NCBI RefSeq assembly: GCF_019733465.1
Contig: NZ_JACVQL010000057.1
Span: forward strand, 1-34,945
DNA from: Actinotalea ferrariae
Lineage (GTDB): Bacteria; Actinomycetota; Actinomycetes; Actinomycetales; Cellulomonadaceae
Reading direction: 5' to 3'
Length of the DNA stretch: 34,945 nt
In this document: positions 7,891 to 16,644 of the stretch, piece after piece
Layout: every line of letters begins with the position of its first letter
How positions within the stretch are numbered: position 1 is the first letter of the stretch
The notes under the pieces: generated by a model
Told to the model about the DNA's origin: nothing
What the model saw: only the letters and a program-made list of their open reading frames with translations
The model's database searches: none
Translations under genes and position numbers: made by a program

Positions 7891-9196
7891 GCCGACGGTG
7901 GGAAGACTCCGCGAGACGGTCACGGCCTCGCGCGCCTGGCACGGTCGCGCCCTGGCTCTCGTCCTGCCCGTGACCACCATGGCGCCGGCACTGGGCGTGC
8001 TCGGGACGCCCGCACGCGTCCTCGTGGCCGCGACGGCGGGGTGGGCCGTCCTCCGTGCGCCGGCGCGGCTCCGTGAGCTGCAGGTCGGCCTCCTGCTCGG
8101 ACTGGTGCTCCTGCTCTCTGCCGAGGCGCTGGGGGCGCCGACCCTCGGCCACGGGCTCGTCCGGCTCCTCAACTGGCTCATGTTCGTGCCGCTCGTCTTC
8201 CTGCGCTTCGACGCGCGCGTCGCGCGTCTGCTCGGTGCGTCGCTCCTCCTGGCCTGCTGGCTGCAGGTGGTCGGCGTCGCCCTCCAGGCGACCGGGCGCC
8301 TGCGCGGGACCTGGGGCGGGCTTCTCGTGAGCGGGAGTCTCTTCGACCCCACGAACCGCACGCTCCTCACGAGGTACACGGGCTTCCTGGGCAATCCCAA
8401 CGACCTCGGACTCCTGCTCTGCCTGGGCGTCGTCGTGGCGCTCGTCGGTCTGGTCACGCGCGAGTACGGCAGGCGGAGCGTGCTCCTCCTCTCGGGCGCC
8501 TGCTTCACGTGGGTGCTGTTCCTCACCGGATCGCGGGGGGCGATCGTCGGACTGGTGGTCGGTATCGCCGTCGTCGTGGTGCTGCTCCGCCCGAAACACG
8601 CGGTCGCCGTCGCGGTCGGCGGGGTTGCGGTCGGCATCGTGCCGGTGCTGACCTCGGACGCCGTGCGTCGTGTGGTCGACTCGATCGGTGCGATCGTCGC
8701 GGGTCGCGACGCGAGCGCCTCCTTCCGTTCGAACCTGTGGGCCGAGCAGCTCCGCGTCAACGACCGGTGGCTCCTCGGGAACGGGTTCAGCGGCTACGTC
8801 GAGGGATCGCCCGGTGACGGAGCCGTCACGGGCACCGTGGACAACGCGTGGTTGAAGCTGTTGCTCGAGGCAGGGCTCGTGGGCTGCGCCGTCCTGGCAC
8901 TCCTCCTGCTGGCCTTCCTCGTGCCGCTGCTGACCACGAGGCGAGCAGCGACACCGTTCGCCTCGACGGTCGCCGTCGTGGTCAGCGCATGCCTCGTCAT
9001 GGTGGTGTGGCGCTCGCTCTCGGCTGACCTGCTCGACATCAACCCGTGGAACGCGGTCCTGTGGATCCTCCTCGGGCTCGCCGGCGGCCTCGCACGGACC
9101 GCCCGGACCCCGTACCACTCCCTGGACGTCCAGGGAGTCGTCGTGCCGGCGCAGCGGCTGTCGACCTCCCTTCCGGTCGGCGGGGGGATCCGGTGA
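7883..9196 (+). CDS. O-antigen ligase/Wzy-type polymerase
   Basis: A 437-residue polytopic membrane protein with about ten or more hydrophobic stretches. Family marks of the Wzy/WaaL O-antigen ligase group are GFLGNPNDLGLLL, LFLTGSRGA followed by a long hydrophobic run, and the external loop ending NGFSGYVEG plus TVDNAWLKLLLEAGLVG. In this context it is the likely polymerase joining repeat units after flipping. The ATG at 7883 overlaps the GT4 gene by eight bases. Ligase and polymerase cannot be told apart by sequence; context favours polymerase because a Wzz protein is encoded divergently. Confidence 0.88.
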   Translation: MSEPTVGRLRETVTASRAWHGRALALVLPVTTMAPALGVLGTPARVLVAATAGWAVLRAPARLRELQVGLLLGLVLLLSAEALGAPTLGHGLVRLLNWLMFVPLVFLRFDARVARLLGASLLLACWLQVVGVALQATGRLRGTWGGLLVSGSLFDPTNRTLLTRYTGFLGNPNDLGLLLCLGVVVALVGLVTREYGRRSVLLLSGACFTWVLFLTGSRGAIVGLVVGIAVVVVLLRPKHAVAVAVGGVAVGIVPVLTSDAVRRVVDSIGAIVAGRDASASFRSNLWAEQLRVNDRWLLGNGFSGYVEGSPGDGAVTGTVDNAWLKLLLEAGLVGCAVLALLLLAFLVPLLTTRRAATPFASTVAVVVSACLVMVVWRSLSADLLDINPWNAVLWILLGLAGGLARTARTPYHSLDVQGVVVPAQRLSTSLPVGGGIR

Positions 9197-10560
9197 ACGA
9201 CGCCGCAGAGGCGCCTCGAGGCCGCGTCGCGCTCATCGGTGCCTACGAGCGCGACAACTTCGGGGACCTGCTCTTCCTGCACCAGACGCAGGCGTACCTC
9301 GAGGCGGTGGGCCTCGAGGTCGTCGCCACGTCGGCGTTCGAGGCGGACATGCGGCCGCTGCTCGGGCGGCAGATCCCCGCATTCCACCGGGTTCTCGCGG
9401 AGGAGTCGTTCGACCACGTCTGGACCGTCGGTGGCGAGGTCGGCGGCGCCACGATGGACACGGCCTACCGATCCCTCGCGGACGACCGGTTCAGCCACAT
9501 CGGTGCCCGGTCCGGGGGCCGGGCGGCGAGGATCCGGGCGCTGAGCGGCGCGGAGCCGGGCGATCCGGCGTACGTCGCGCGGCTGACGGCCTTCCCGACG
9601 AACGCGCTCGCCTCGCTGACGGTCAACTCGGTCGGTGTCTCGGGGCTCGCTGCCCTGAGCGCGGAGGAACGGCGTGTGCACCTCGCCGCGTTGCGCGAGT
9701 GCGACTCCCTGGTGGTCCGGGACCGGAGGAGCGACGCCCTCCTGGCCGAGGCGAACGTCCCGCACACGCTCGCACCGGACCTCATCCACTCGATCGCCCT
9801 GACCCGTGCGAGGCCGCGCGTCTCCGACGTCGTCCTCGTGCAGGCGGCCGAGCGGTGGATCAAGGCCGTCGGCCCGCAGCAGGTCGCCCGCGCACTCGTG
9901 GGCGTACCGCAGCTCCGGGATGCACGCGTGCGTCTGCTGCTCGCAGGCACCGCACCGGGGCACGACTCGCCCGCCGCGTACCGGACGGTGATCGACGAGG
10001 TGCGCGCCCTCTCGCCCGAGGTCGACATCGCGGTGTGGGATGGTTCGCGCGACCCGTGGGAGATCGTCGACGCGATCGGTGGTGCGCGGCTGTGGGTGGG
10101 GCAGTCGCTGCACGGGCGCATCGTCGCGGGGGCATTCGGCGTGCCGCGCCTCAGCCTCGCTGACCCGAAGCTCGACATGTACGCCGCGACCTGGGACCGC
10201 GACATGCCGGCAGGCGTGACGCCCGCGACGCTCGGCGTCGCCGTGGACGAGGCGCTCTCGGCCCGTAGCGCACGTCAGGACCAGGGCCTCGGCCGCCGGC
10301 TGGGCCTGCTGGCAGACGCGTCGGTCCGAGCGACGGTCGACCGGATGCTGGCGCGCGACCCGCTCGATCGGGCGGTTGCTCGCTTCGCCTCCGTGGAGAG
10401 CCTGCGCCGCGGTCAGGTGTCCGACGCGGAGGGCCGGGTCCTCCGTCGCGCCGAGGACTCGGTGAGCCGCGGTGCGCGAAGCGCGACCGCCGTGCTCGAC
10501 CGGCACGCACGAGCGCTCGTGCTGCGCGCACGGTCGTCCACCGGCCGGTCACGTGGCTGA
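9193..10560 (+). CDS. Polysaccharide pyruvyl transferase family protein
   Basis: A 455-residue protein of the CsaB/WcaK family, which put a pyruvate ketal on a sugar using phosphoenolpyruvate. Marks are ALIGAYERDNFGDLLFL at the N-terminus (the usual NxGD turn), WTVGGEVGG, and the C-terminal GQSLHGRIVAGAFGVPRLSL signature of the family. The last roughly 90 residues are charged and not typical. Start GTG at 9193, preceded by GGGGGG and overlapping the polymerase stop as GTGA. It implies that the exported polymer carries negative pyruvyl groups, though a few family members have other roles. Confidence 0.85.
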   Translation: MNDAAEAPRGRVALIGAYERDNFGDLLFLHQTQAYLEAVGLEVVATSAFEADMRPLLGRQIPAFHRVLAEESFDHVWTVGGEVGGATMDTAYRSLADDRFSHIGARSGGRAARIRALSGAEPGDPAYVARLTAFPTNALASLTVNSVGVSGLAALSAEERRVHLAALRECDSLVVRDRRSDALLAEANVPHTLAPDLIHSIALTRARPRVSDVVLVQAAERWIKAVGPQQVARALVGVPQLRDARVRLLLAGTAPGHDSPAAYRTVIDEVRALSPEVDIAVWDGSRDPWEIVDAIGGARLWVGQSLHGRIVAGAFGVPRLSLADPKLDMYAATWDRDMPAGVTPATLGVAVDEALSARSARQDQGLGRRLGLLADASVRATVDRMLARDPLDRAVARFASVESLRRGQVSDAEGRVLRRAEDSVSRGARSATAVLDRHARALVLRARSSTGRSRG

Positions 10561-11848
10561 CACCCTCGCTGGTCCGCAGCCGCCCTCGCCGCAGGTCCGG
10601 CGACCGGACGGTCCCGTGGCGGTCCTGCTCGGTCGTCTCGCGGCGATGGTGTGCGTGCTCGCGACGGCACCCGTGATCGCCCGGGCGCTCGGACCTGAAG
10701 GCCGGGGGGTCACGGCGGCCGCCCTCGCGATCCTCGCCGTGGCACCGCTCGTCGTCGCTCTGGGTGTCCCGCTGGCGATCCGCAGACGACTGGCGGTCGA
10801 CGGGACCGCGCGTGCAGACCTCGTGCGAACAGGTCGCGTCCTGGCGGCGTCCACGGCGCTCGTCTCGTCGGCGGCAGCAGTCCCCCTCGAGGCGCTGGCG
10901 CTCCCCGGCCTCGACTGGCCCGCGCGGGTCGCCTTCTTCGTGTCCATGGCGCTGGTACCGCTGTCGGTCTCGTGGACGATCGACGCCAACGTGCTGCTCG
11001 TGGAACGACGGTTCCGCCTGCTCGGCGCGCTGTCCCTCGTCCACGGGCTCGTGTCGACTGCCATGGTGGTCGGCTTCTGGGCATGGGGACGACTCGACGT
11101 CTCGACCGTCCTGTACGCGTTCCTCGCGGGCAACGTCGTGACGTTCCTGGTCGGTCTCGTCGTCGTGGACGACCGCGGTGGCAGGGTGTCCGACGTGCGC
11201 GACGTCATCAGGGAGGGCTGCTCGCTGGTCGCGGGGCAGCTCGCCGAGGTGGGTGCGGCGCGGGTCGCGCAGATCGCGGCCCTCCCGCTGCTCGGTCCGG
11301 CTGCTGCGGGCCTCCACTCGGTCGCGGCGACGGCCGGCGGCGTCGGAGCCCCGGTCGCAGACGCCTACGCGAACGCGAGCTTCGGGCGTCTCGCGGACCG
11401 CTCCGACCATGGAGTGCTCGTCGCTGCGGTCCGCCGCGGCGCGGCCCTCGCACTGCTCAGCGGCGTCGCCGTCGCGTGCGCCGCATGGGCACTTGTGCCG
11501 GTCGCGTTCGGGGACCCGTTCACCGCCTCCCGGCCGCTCGCTCTCCTCGTCGCCGCGACGACGACCGCGGCGGGGGTCGGTGCCGTCGGCGGCGCCGCGC
11601 TGGCCGCACAGCGATGCGGCCAGCGCATGAGCATGGCGCGGGCGGTGGGCCTCGCAGCGAGCGGCGCGTTGCTCGTGCCCGCCGCCGCGTGGCTCGGCGT
11701 CACCGGCGTGGCTCTCGCCATGCTCGTGGGTTCGCTCCTGACGACCGCGCTGATCCTCCGCTTCGTCGGGGTCTCGCCGGCGCAGGCGGTGCCGCGTCCT
11801 CGCGACGTCGTCGCATCGATCCGCGAGCTGTTCGGCGTGCAGCGATGA
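10553..11848 (+). CDS. Wzx-type oligosaccharide flippase
   Basis: A 431-residue polytopic membrane protein of the polysaccharide-export (MOP/Wzx) type, with about a dozen hydrophobic segments and short charged loops. Early marks are GRLAAMVCVLATAPVIARAL and GPEGRG, seen in many actinobacterial flippases. It should turn lipid-linked repeat units to the outer face for the polymerase. The GTG at 10553 overlaps the pyruvyl transferase stop by eight bases. Sequence identity in this family is low, so the assignment leans on topology and on its place between pyruvyl transferase and a GT2 gene. Confidence 0.82.
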   Translation: MADTLAGPQPPSPQVRRPDGPVAVLLGRLAAMVCVLATAPVIARALGPEGRGVTAAALAILAVAPLVVALGVPLAIRRRLAVDGTARADLVRTGRVLAASTALVSSAAAVPLEALALPGLDWPARVAFFVSMALVPLSVSWTIDANVLLVERRFRLLGALSLVHGLVSTAMVVGFWAWGRLDVSTVLYAFLAGNVVTFLVGLVVVDDRGGRVSDVRDVIREGCSLVAGQLAEVGAARVAQIAALPLLGPAAAGLHSVAATAGGVGAPVADAYANASFGRLADRSDHGVLVAAVRRGAALALLSGVAVACAAWALVPVAFGDPFTASRPLALLVAATTTAAGVGAVGGAALAAQRCGQRMSMARAVGLAASGALLVPAAAWLGVTGVALAMLVGSLLTTALILRFVGVSPAQAVPRPRDVVASIRELFGVQR

Positions 11849-12828
11849 GCGCGCCGCTCGCCGAGGTCGTCGTGGTCCTCTACCGGTCGCTGCCGTCCGC
11901 CACGGAGGAGATCGCCGGCTTCCTGGACCTCGCCGCCCGCGACATGCGGATGCACTGGACCTTCGTGGACAACAGCGAGGACCAGCACGACTCGGCGCTC
12001 CTCGCGCCGCTCCTCGCTGATCGGGCGAACGCCCGGCTCGTCCGGCGCCCCGACAACCCCGGCTTCGCGGCTGCGTGCAACCTCGTCGGGCTGAGGACCG
12101 ACGCGCCGTGGCTGGTCCTCCTCAACCCCGATCTTCTCGTCACGGCGGAGGCTTTCGACGTGATGCGCGCCGCCATGGTGGGGGCCGACCGCTCGACGGC
12201 AGCGTTGGCCTTCTCCCAGCGGACAGGCACGCTGAGGCATGCGGGTGTGGCCTTCAGCGTCGCGGGCTGGTTCATGGACCGCGCTGTGCGCGACGCCTCG
12301 GGCCGGTCGCCGGGGGCACGCGAGCTCCTGTACCGGGTCTCCGGCGGGGGCGGGCGGCTCGTCGGCCCCTCGGGCGGCGCGGCGGCGTACCGTGCCGACG
12401 CCTTCCGCGCCCTGGGCGGGTTCCACGACGAGTACTTCGCCTGGGGCGAGGACGCCGATCTGGCCCTCCGGCTCGACCTCGCGGGTCTTCGCACGGGGTG
12501 CGTCGACGTCGACCTCCCGCACCAGGGTGGCCACTCGGTCGTCGGACCCGGCGTGCAGCGGCGGGCGCGCCTCCTCGCGCGCAACCGCGTCCTCCTTGCC
12601 GCACGCCTCTACACCGCTCCGCAGGCGGTCGCCTTCGCCGCGTTCTTCGTCGCGGTCCTCGCCGCCAAGGTGCCCCTGATGCTGCGCGACGGCACGCTCA
12701 CGGCGAACCTGCTCGGCGTCGTCTCGGGATGCCGGGCCGCGCGCAGCGCCCGGCGGTCGTACGACGGGGCACGGCTGCGGCTCAGGGACGGACTGCGCGG
12801 ACCGCCGCGGCGGGGGAGGGTGCGGTGA
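11845..12828 (+). CDS. Family 2 glycosyltransferase with C-terminal hydrophobic segment
   Basis: A 327-residue GT2 enzyme, third of this family in the operon. Motifs: EVVVVLYRSLP, TFVDNSEDQHD, RRPDNPGFAAACN, LVLLNPDLLVT and EYFAWGEDADLALRLDLAG. A hydrophobic stretch near residues 264-283 (AVAFAAFFVAVLAAKVPLML) may anchor it to the membrane; the tail is Arg-rich. The ATG at 11845 overlaps the flippase stop as ATGA. Substrates unknown. Confidence 0.86.
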   Translation: MSAPLAEVVVVLYRSLPSATEEIAGFLDLAARDMRMHWTFVDNSEDQHDSALLAPLLADRANARLVRRPDNPGFAAACNLVGLRTDAPWLVLLNPDLLVTAEAFDVMRAAMVGADRSTAALAFSQRTGTLRHAGVAFSVAGWFMDRAVRDASGRSPGARELLYRVSGGGGRLVGPSGGAAAYRADAFRALGGFHDEYFAWGEDADLALRLDLAGLRTGCVDVDLPHQGGHSVVGPGVQRRARLLARNRVLLAARLYTAPQAVAFAAFFVAVLAAKVPLMLRDGTLTANLLGVVSGCRAARSARRSYDGARLRLRDGLRGPPRRGRVR

Positions 12829-13286
12829 GGCGCAGGTCGGTGGGCGTGGTGCTGGTCCTCGGCGCCGCGCTCGCCGGGTGCGACGGCGCGATCGAGGGCG
12901 GCGTGCACGGCGATCACGAGTCCGGTCTCGCCTCCGCGACCGAGGCCGTGCGCCAGGAGCGTGGTGCCGCAGCCCCCACGTGGTCCACCTGCGCCGCCGA
13001 CGCCGCGCTCGCACGCGCCGAGGCCCTCGTCGGCGAGCCGGAGCTCACCCACGCTCCCCTCGACGACGTCATCGCCGACTGCGGGGTCACCGTCGCGGCC
13101 GAGAACCTCAGCCGCGCCCCCGCGGGGACGCCGGCCGACGACGTGGTCGCGGCCTGGATGGACTCGCCGGGTCACCGCTCCAACCTGCTCGACCCCGAGC
13201 TCACCCAGGTGGGCGTCGGCTGCGTCGAGGACGGTGAAGCGCTGCTCTGCGCGCAGGTCTTCCTGGGACCGCCCCGGGGCGGGTGA
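12825..13286 (+). CDS. CAP-domain (SCP/YkwD-like) lipoprotein
   Basis: A 153-residue secreted lipoprotein. An Arg-rich start and lipobox LAGC with Cys19 precede a CAP/SCP domain: helix ASATEAVRQERG, TWSTCAADAALARAEA, a His in ELTHAP, AENLSRAP, and AAWMDSPGHRSNLLDPELTQVGVG, giving the usual His-Glu-His arrangement. Four further Cys (in STC, ADC, VGC, LLC) may form disulphides. The GTG at 12825 has a GGGGGAGGG ribosome site and overlaps the GT2 stop. It is the ninth and last gene of the overlapping EPS operon. CAP proteins bind lipids, glycans or peptides; a role at the cell surface with the polymer is inference. Confidence 0.85.
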   Translation: MRRRSVGVVLVLGAALAGCDGAIEGGVHGDHESGLASATEAVRQERGAAAPTWSTCAADAALARAEALVGEPELTHAPLDDVIADCGVTVAAENLSRAPAGTPADDVVAAWMDSPGHRSNLLDPELTQVGVGCVEDGEALLCAQVFLGPPRGG

Positions 13287-13492
13287 AACCTCGCTCGGAC
13301 GCCCTTTCGCGGCACATCACCCGTGCGGCGCGGCTCACACCGAGCACGGACCGGTCGATCACCCCGTGACGGCGGAGAGCGGCCGACCGCTCGAACGGGT
13401 GAGATCCGGTCGGGCCCGTACCGCTCCGCCGTGCGAACGCGATGTCAGTACCGACGGGGCACGGCCCCGCGCACACGAGGGGCGGTGGACGC
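13287..13492. other. Intergenic region before the EAL gene
   Basis: About 200 bases without a gene. A short exact hairpin, GAGCGG-CCGA-CCGCTC, lies at 13377-13392, and the palindrome CCGCCCCGGGGCGG at 13269-13282 overlaps the end of the CAP gene. Either may weaken read-through from the EPS operon. A separate promoter for the EAL gene may lie here, but no clear boxes and no c-di-GMP riboswitch were recognised. Confidence 0.4.
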
Positions 13493-15781
13493 GTGGCTTC
13501 GCTCTGGGCCAGGTTCCTCGCCGCCGGCGCGCTCGTCGTCGTCGTCCAGTGGTTCCTGCCGTACGGCCTGCTCGGCGACAGCATCATCGTGGCCGCGGGT
13601 GCGGCCGGCGTCGTGGCGATGGTCGTGGGCGTGCGCCGGTACCGGCCCGCACGTCCCCTGCCGTGGTACCTCATGGCGGCCGGCGTGGCGTTCTGGGCCA
13701 CGGGTGACGGCCTGTGGACCGTCTTCGACCACGTGCTGGGCATCGACCCCTTCCCGTCGGGCGCGGACGTCGCCTACCTCGTCGCCTACCCGCTCTTCGG
13801 CGTCGGCCTGCACCTCCTCGCGCGCGGCAAGGGGCGTGCGACCGACCGCAGCGCGCTGCTCGACGCGCTCATCGTCGCGGTCTCGGTCGGCCTCGTGCTG
13901 TGGGTCGTCTTCATCGCGCCGACCTGGACGGACGCGGAGGGCAGCACGCTGGGGCGGTTCGTCGGCGTCGCCTACCCGATCGGCGACCTGGTCCTCGTGA
14001 CCCAGCTCGCCCACCTGACCGCCGCGCGCACGTCCCGCACTCCCGCGCTGCGCCTCCTCGGGGTCGGGTTCGTCGTCATCTTCGTCGCCGACCTGCTGTT
14101 CCAGGCCGCCGCGTACGTCCCCGTCCTCGACGAGAACATCGGGTGGCTCGACCCGCTGTGGATGCTCGCGTACCTCTTCTGGGGTGCTGCCGCGCTGCAC
14201 CCGTCGCTCCGGGCGACGGGCGAGCACGAGCGCGGACCGCAGCACACCCTCACGCCGCGCCGTGTCGCCTACCTCGCCCTCGCCGTCGCGGTGCTGCCCG
14301 GGCTTGTGCTCGTCGAGCGGTCGATGGGCCTGCGGGAGCACAACACCGAGGTGACGTTCGCGTCCCTGCCGCTCATCGCGCTCGTCATCGCGCGCATGCT
14401 CGGGATGGTGCGGCGCATGCAGGAGCAGGCGGACCGGCTGGCGCACCTCGCCGACACCGACTTCCTCACCGGGCTCGAGAACGCGCGCCGCCTGTCCTCG
14501 CGGGTCGACGCTCTCATCCGACCGGCAGCGGGCGGCTCGCCGCAGAGCGTGGCGCTGCTCCTCGTCGCCGTGGAGCGCTTCACCGAGATCAACGACACGC
14601 TCGGCCTGCGCACGGGCGACCAGCTGCTGCGCGCCGTCGGCGCTCGCCTCACCACGGCGGTGGACGCCGACGGCGTCGTCGCGCGCCTGGGCGGCGAGTC
14701 CTTCGGCATCCTGCTGCCGGGTGTGGCCTCGGGTCAGCGCGCCGCCGAGCGCGCGGCGGAGGTCCGCGCGGCCTTCGAGGAGCCGTTCCACCTGCCCGAG
14801 CTCACGGTCACGGTCGACGTCGCCGTCGGCATCGCGCTCGCCCCGGGCGACGCCGGGACCGCAGCGGACCTCCTCCAGCGCGCCGATGTCGCACTCTCGG
14901 CGGCGCGCGAGCGGCGCGACCTCGTCGCCTCGTACGCCGAGCAGATGCACAGCGGCGGTCCACTCACGCCGGTCCTCATGAGCGAGCTGCTCGCCGCGCT
15001 CGAGCAGGACCACGTCGTCGTGCACTTCCAGCCGCAGGTCGAGCTCCGCAGCGGACGGGTGCTGGGCGTCGAGGCGCTCGTGCGCTGGGAGCACCCGGTG
15101 CACGGCATGCTCGGCCCGCTCGCCTTCGTGCCGGCGGCCGAGCGCACCGGGCTCATCCGCCAGCTGACCCTGCACGTGCTGGACCGCTCGCTGGCCCAGG
15201 CCGCCGCGTGGCGGGCCGACGGTCGCACGATCTCCGTCTCGGTGAACCTGTCCGTGCGCAACCTCCTCGACCCGCACTTCGTCGAGGACGTGCGTGCGGC
15301 GCTCGAGCGGCACCGCATCCCGGCCCGCCAGCTCGAGCTCGAGGTCACCGAGACGATGGCGATGCTCGACCCGCACAGGTCCGTCGAGGTGCTCGGCGCG
15401 CTCGACGCGCTCGGTGTCACGCTCTCGGTCGACGACTACGGCACGGGCTACTCGTCGCTGGCCTACCTCCAGCGGCTCCCGCTCCAGCGGCTCAAGATCG
15501 ACCGGTCCTTCGTGGCCGGTGTGGTCACCGACGACGCGAGCGCGGCGATCGTGCGGTCGACCATCGAGCTCGCCCGCCACCTCGGCCTCTCGGTGGTCGC
15601 CGAGGGCGTGGAGGACGACGAGACGATGCTGGCCCTGCTCGGCATGCGGTGCTTCGCCGCCCAGGGCTTCGGGCTCGGCCGGCCGGTGCCGGCCGACCGC
15701 ATCCCGGCGATGATCGACGAGATCGAGGGTCGCGTGGCCGGCGTCGTCGGCGCGCGCGTGCCCGTCCAGCGCGGGGCCTGA
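13493..15781 (+). CDS. Membrane GGDEF-EAL protein, probable c-di-GMP phosphodiesterase
   Basis: A 762-residue protein. Residues 1-310 hold about nine hydrophobic segments of an actinobacterial membrane sensor type (GDGLWTVFDHVLG, PFPSGADVAYLVAYPLFGVG). A GGDEF domain follows (about 325-490) with DTDFLTGLEN but GGESF near residue 400 instead of GGDEF, and AVERF where DxDxF is usual, so cyclase activity is unlikely. The EAL domain (about 505-755) keeps EALVRWEHP, SVNLSVRN, LEVTETM, VDDYGTGYSS, LKIDRSFV, VVAEGVED and AAQGF, so c-di-GMP hydrolysis is expected. The GTG at 13493 follows GAGGGGCGGTGG; an ATG at 13442 has no ribosome site. Following the EPS operon, it may link the second messenger to polymer output. 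Confidence 0.88.
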   Translation: MASLWARFLAAGALVVVVQWFLPYGLLGDSIIVAAGAAGVVAMVVGVRRYRPARPLPWYLMAAGVAFWATGDGLWTVFDHVLGIDPFPSGADVAYLVAYPLFGVGLHLLARGKGRATDRSALLDALIVAVSVGLVLWVVFIAPTWTDAEGSTLGRFVGVAYPIGDLVLVTQLAHLTAARTSRTPALRLLGVGFVVIFVADLLFQAAAYVPVLDENIGWLDPLWMLAYLFWGAAALHPSLRATGEHERGPQHTLTPRRVAYLALAVAVLPGLVLVERSMGLREHNTEVTFASLPLIALVIARMLGMVRRMQEQADRLAHLADTDFLTGLENARRLSSRVDALIRPAAGGSPQSVALLLVAVERFTEINDTLGLRTGDQLLRAVGARLTTAVDADGVVARLGGESFGILLPGVASGQRAAERAAEVRAAFEEPFHLPELTVTVDVAVGIALAPGDAGTAADLLQRADVALSAARERRDLVASYAEQMHSGGPLTPVLMSELLAALEQDHVVVHFQPQVELRSGRVLGVEALVRWEHPVHGMLGPLAFVPAAERTGLIRQLTLHVLDRSLAQAAAWRADGRTISVSVNLSVRNLLDPHFVEDVRAALERHRIPARQLELEVTETMAMLDPHRSVEVLGALDALGVTLSVDDYGTGYSSLAYLQRLPLQRLKIDRSFVAGVVTDDASAAIVRSTIELARHLGLSVVAEGVEDDETMLALLGMRCFAAQGFGLGRPVPADRIPAMIDEIEGRVAGVVGARVPVQRGA

Positions 15782-15783
15782 GC

Positions 15784-15802
15784 GCCCGGAACGACGCCGG
15801 GC
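15784..15802 (+). terminator. Short hairpin after the EAL gene
   Basis: GCCCGG, seven loop bases, CCGGGC, starting three bases after the TGA. No T-run. A modest terminator candidate for the plus-strand gene. Confidence 0.35.
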
Positions 15803-15838
15803 ACGTCACCTCACGCGGACGGGCCTCCCAGCACGCCC

Positions 15839-15860
15839 CGGTCGCGTCAGTACGCGACCG
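15839..15860 (-). terminator. Hairpin over the reductase stop codon
   Basis: A nine-base perfect stem, CGGTCGCGT with ACGCGACCG, closes a CAGT loop. The stop codon of the minus-strand reductase (15847-15849) lies within it. It may end reductase transcription or work for both convergent genes. No T-run is visible. Confidence 0.4.
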
Positions 15861-16491
15861 TGAAGCGGCTGCGCCGGTGCGCCGGCTGCTCGACCTCGTC
15901 GACGATCGCGATCGCGAGGTCCTCCCCGGACAGGTGGGAACCACCCTCGTCGTCGGTGAGCAGCACGTCGTCGCCGACCCGGAACCGGCCCGTCCGCTCG
16001 CCCGGTGCGTAGGCGCCGAAGCCGGCCGCGGGGCTGACGTAGAACCAGTCGAGGCTCTCGGGGCGGCTCCTCAGCTCCTCCAGGACGCCGTCCATGATCT
16101 GCGCCTCGGCGAGGAAGGGTGCCGGGAAGGCGTCCGTCTCGAGCAGCTTGGGCCCGCCGGGCGCGACGAGCAGGGAGCCGGCCCCGCCGACGACGCCGAG
16201 CCGCACGCCGGCCGCGTCGGCCCTGGCCGCCAGGTCGCCGAGGATCCCCGCGAGCACCGGCTCGAGCTCACCGCGCGGCGGGACGGTCGTGACGACGACG
16301 TCGGTGTCCGCCGCCACCGAGTCCAGCAGGGCAGGGTCCGTCACGTCGCCCGTCTCGTAGGAGACGCCGGGCACCGGCTCCGCGGGCGTGTGCCGGCTGA
16401 ACGACCTGACCTCGTGCCCTCGGGCCGCCGCCTCGCGGACGAGGTGCGTCCCTGCGTAACCCGTGCCGCCCAGGACCGTGATGCGCGCCAT
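15847..16491 (-). CDS. NAD(P)-binding Rossmann-fold reductase (atypical SDR)
   Basis: A 214-residue soluble protein of the NAD(P)H-binding atypical short-chain dehydrogenase group (YwnB/YhfK-like). It starts ITVLGGTGYAGTHLVREAAARGH, with the GxxGxxG dinucleotide loop at residues 8-14, then an Arg in SFSRH that would suit NADPH, GDVTDP, and VVTTVPP. VVGGAGSLLV, DWFYVSPAAGFG and the end SGEDLAIAIVDEVE match the family. The usual catalytic YxxxK is absent, as is common here. The ATG at 16491 has GAGGAGG six bases upstream. It is divergent from the alpha/beta hydrolase pair. Substrate unknown. Confidence 0.85.
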   Translation of the reverse strand: MARITVLGGTGYAGTHLVREAAARGHEVRSFSRHTPAEPVPGVSYETGDVTDPALLDSVAADTDVVVTTVPPRGELEPVLAGILGDLAARADAAGVRLGVVGGAGSLLVAPGGPKLLETDAFPAPFLAEAQIMDGVLEELRSRPESLDWFYVSPAAGFGAYAPGERTGRFRVGDDVLLTDDEGGSHLSGEDLAIAIVDEVEQPAHRRSRFTVAY

Positions 16492-16630
16492 GCGTGACCT
16501 CCTCGATGGGGTGCGCGGCGATGACGTGCCGCGTCGATCGACACCCTAGGCATGCGCTCGGCCGGCGGGCGTGGGCGTCCCGCGAAGGGCTGACCTGTCG
16601 GCGTCGTCGTGCCGGTGCCCCCCGCGGCAC

Positions 16631-16636
16631 GTACGT
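16631..16636 (+). promoter_or_regulatory. -10-like TACGTT box before the hydrolase start
   Basis: TACGTT ends eight bases before the ATG at 16645 and no ribosome site lies between, which suits a leaderless transcript. No -35 box was recognised. The same arrangement recurs before 18310, 31437 and 32489. Confidence 0.4.
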
Positions 16637-16644
16637 TGGCTCGC

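Noticed and set aside
7589-10506. Long minus-strand frames opposite the EPS operon
   Set aside because: Arg/Asp/His-rich shadows caused by high G+C; the plus-strand genes have clear motifs and overlaps.
13287-13492. c-di-GMP riboswitch before the EAL gene
   Set aside because: No GEMM-type conserved core was found; only a six-base hairpin is present.
13493-15781. Diguanylate cyclase activity
   Set aside because: GGESF and loss of the metal-binding Asp make synthesis of c-di-GMP unlikely.
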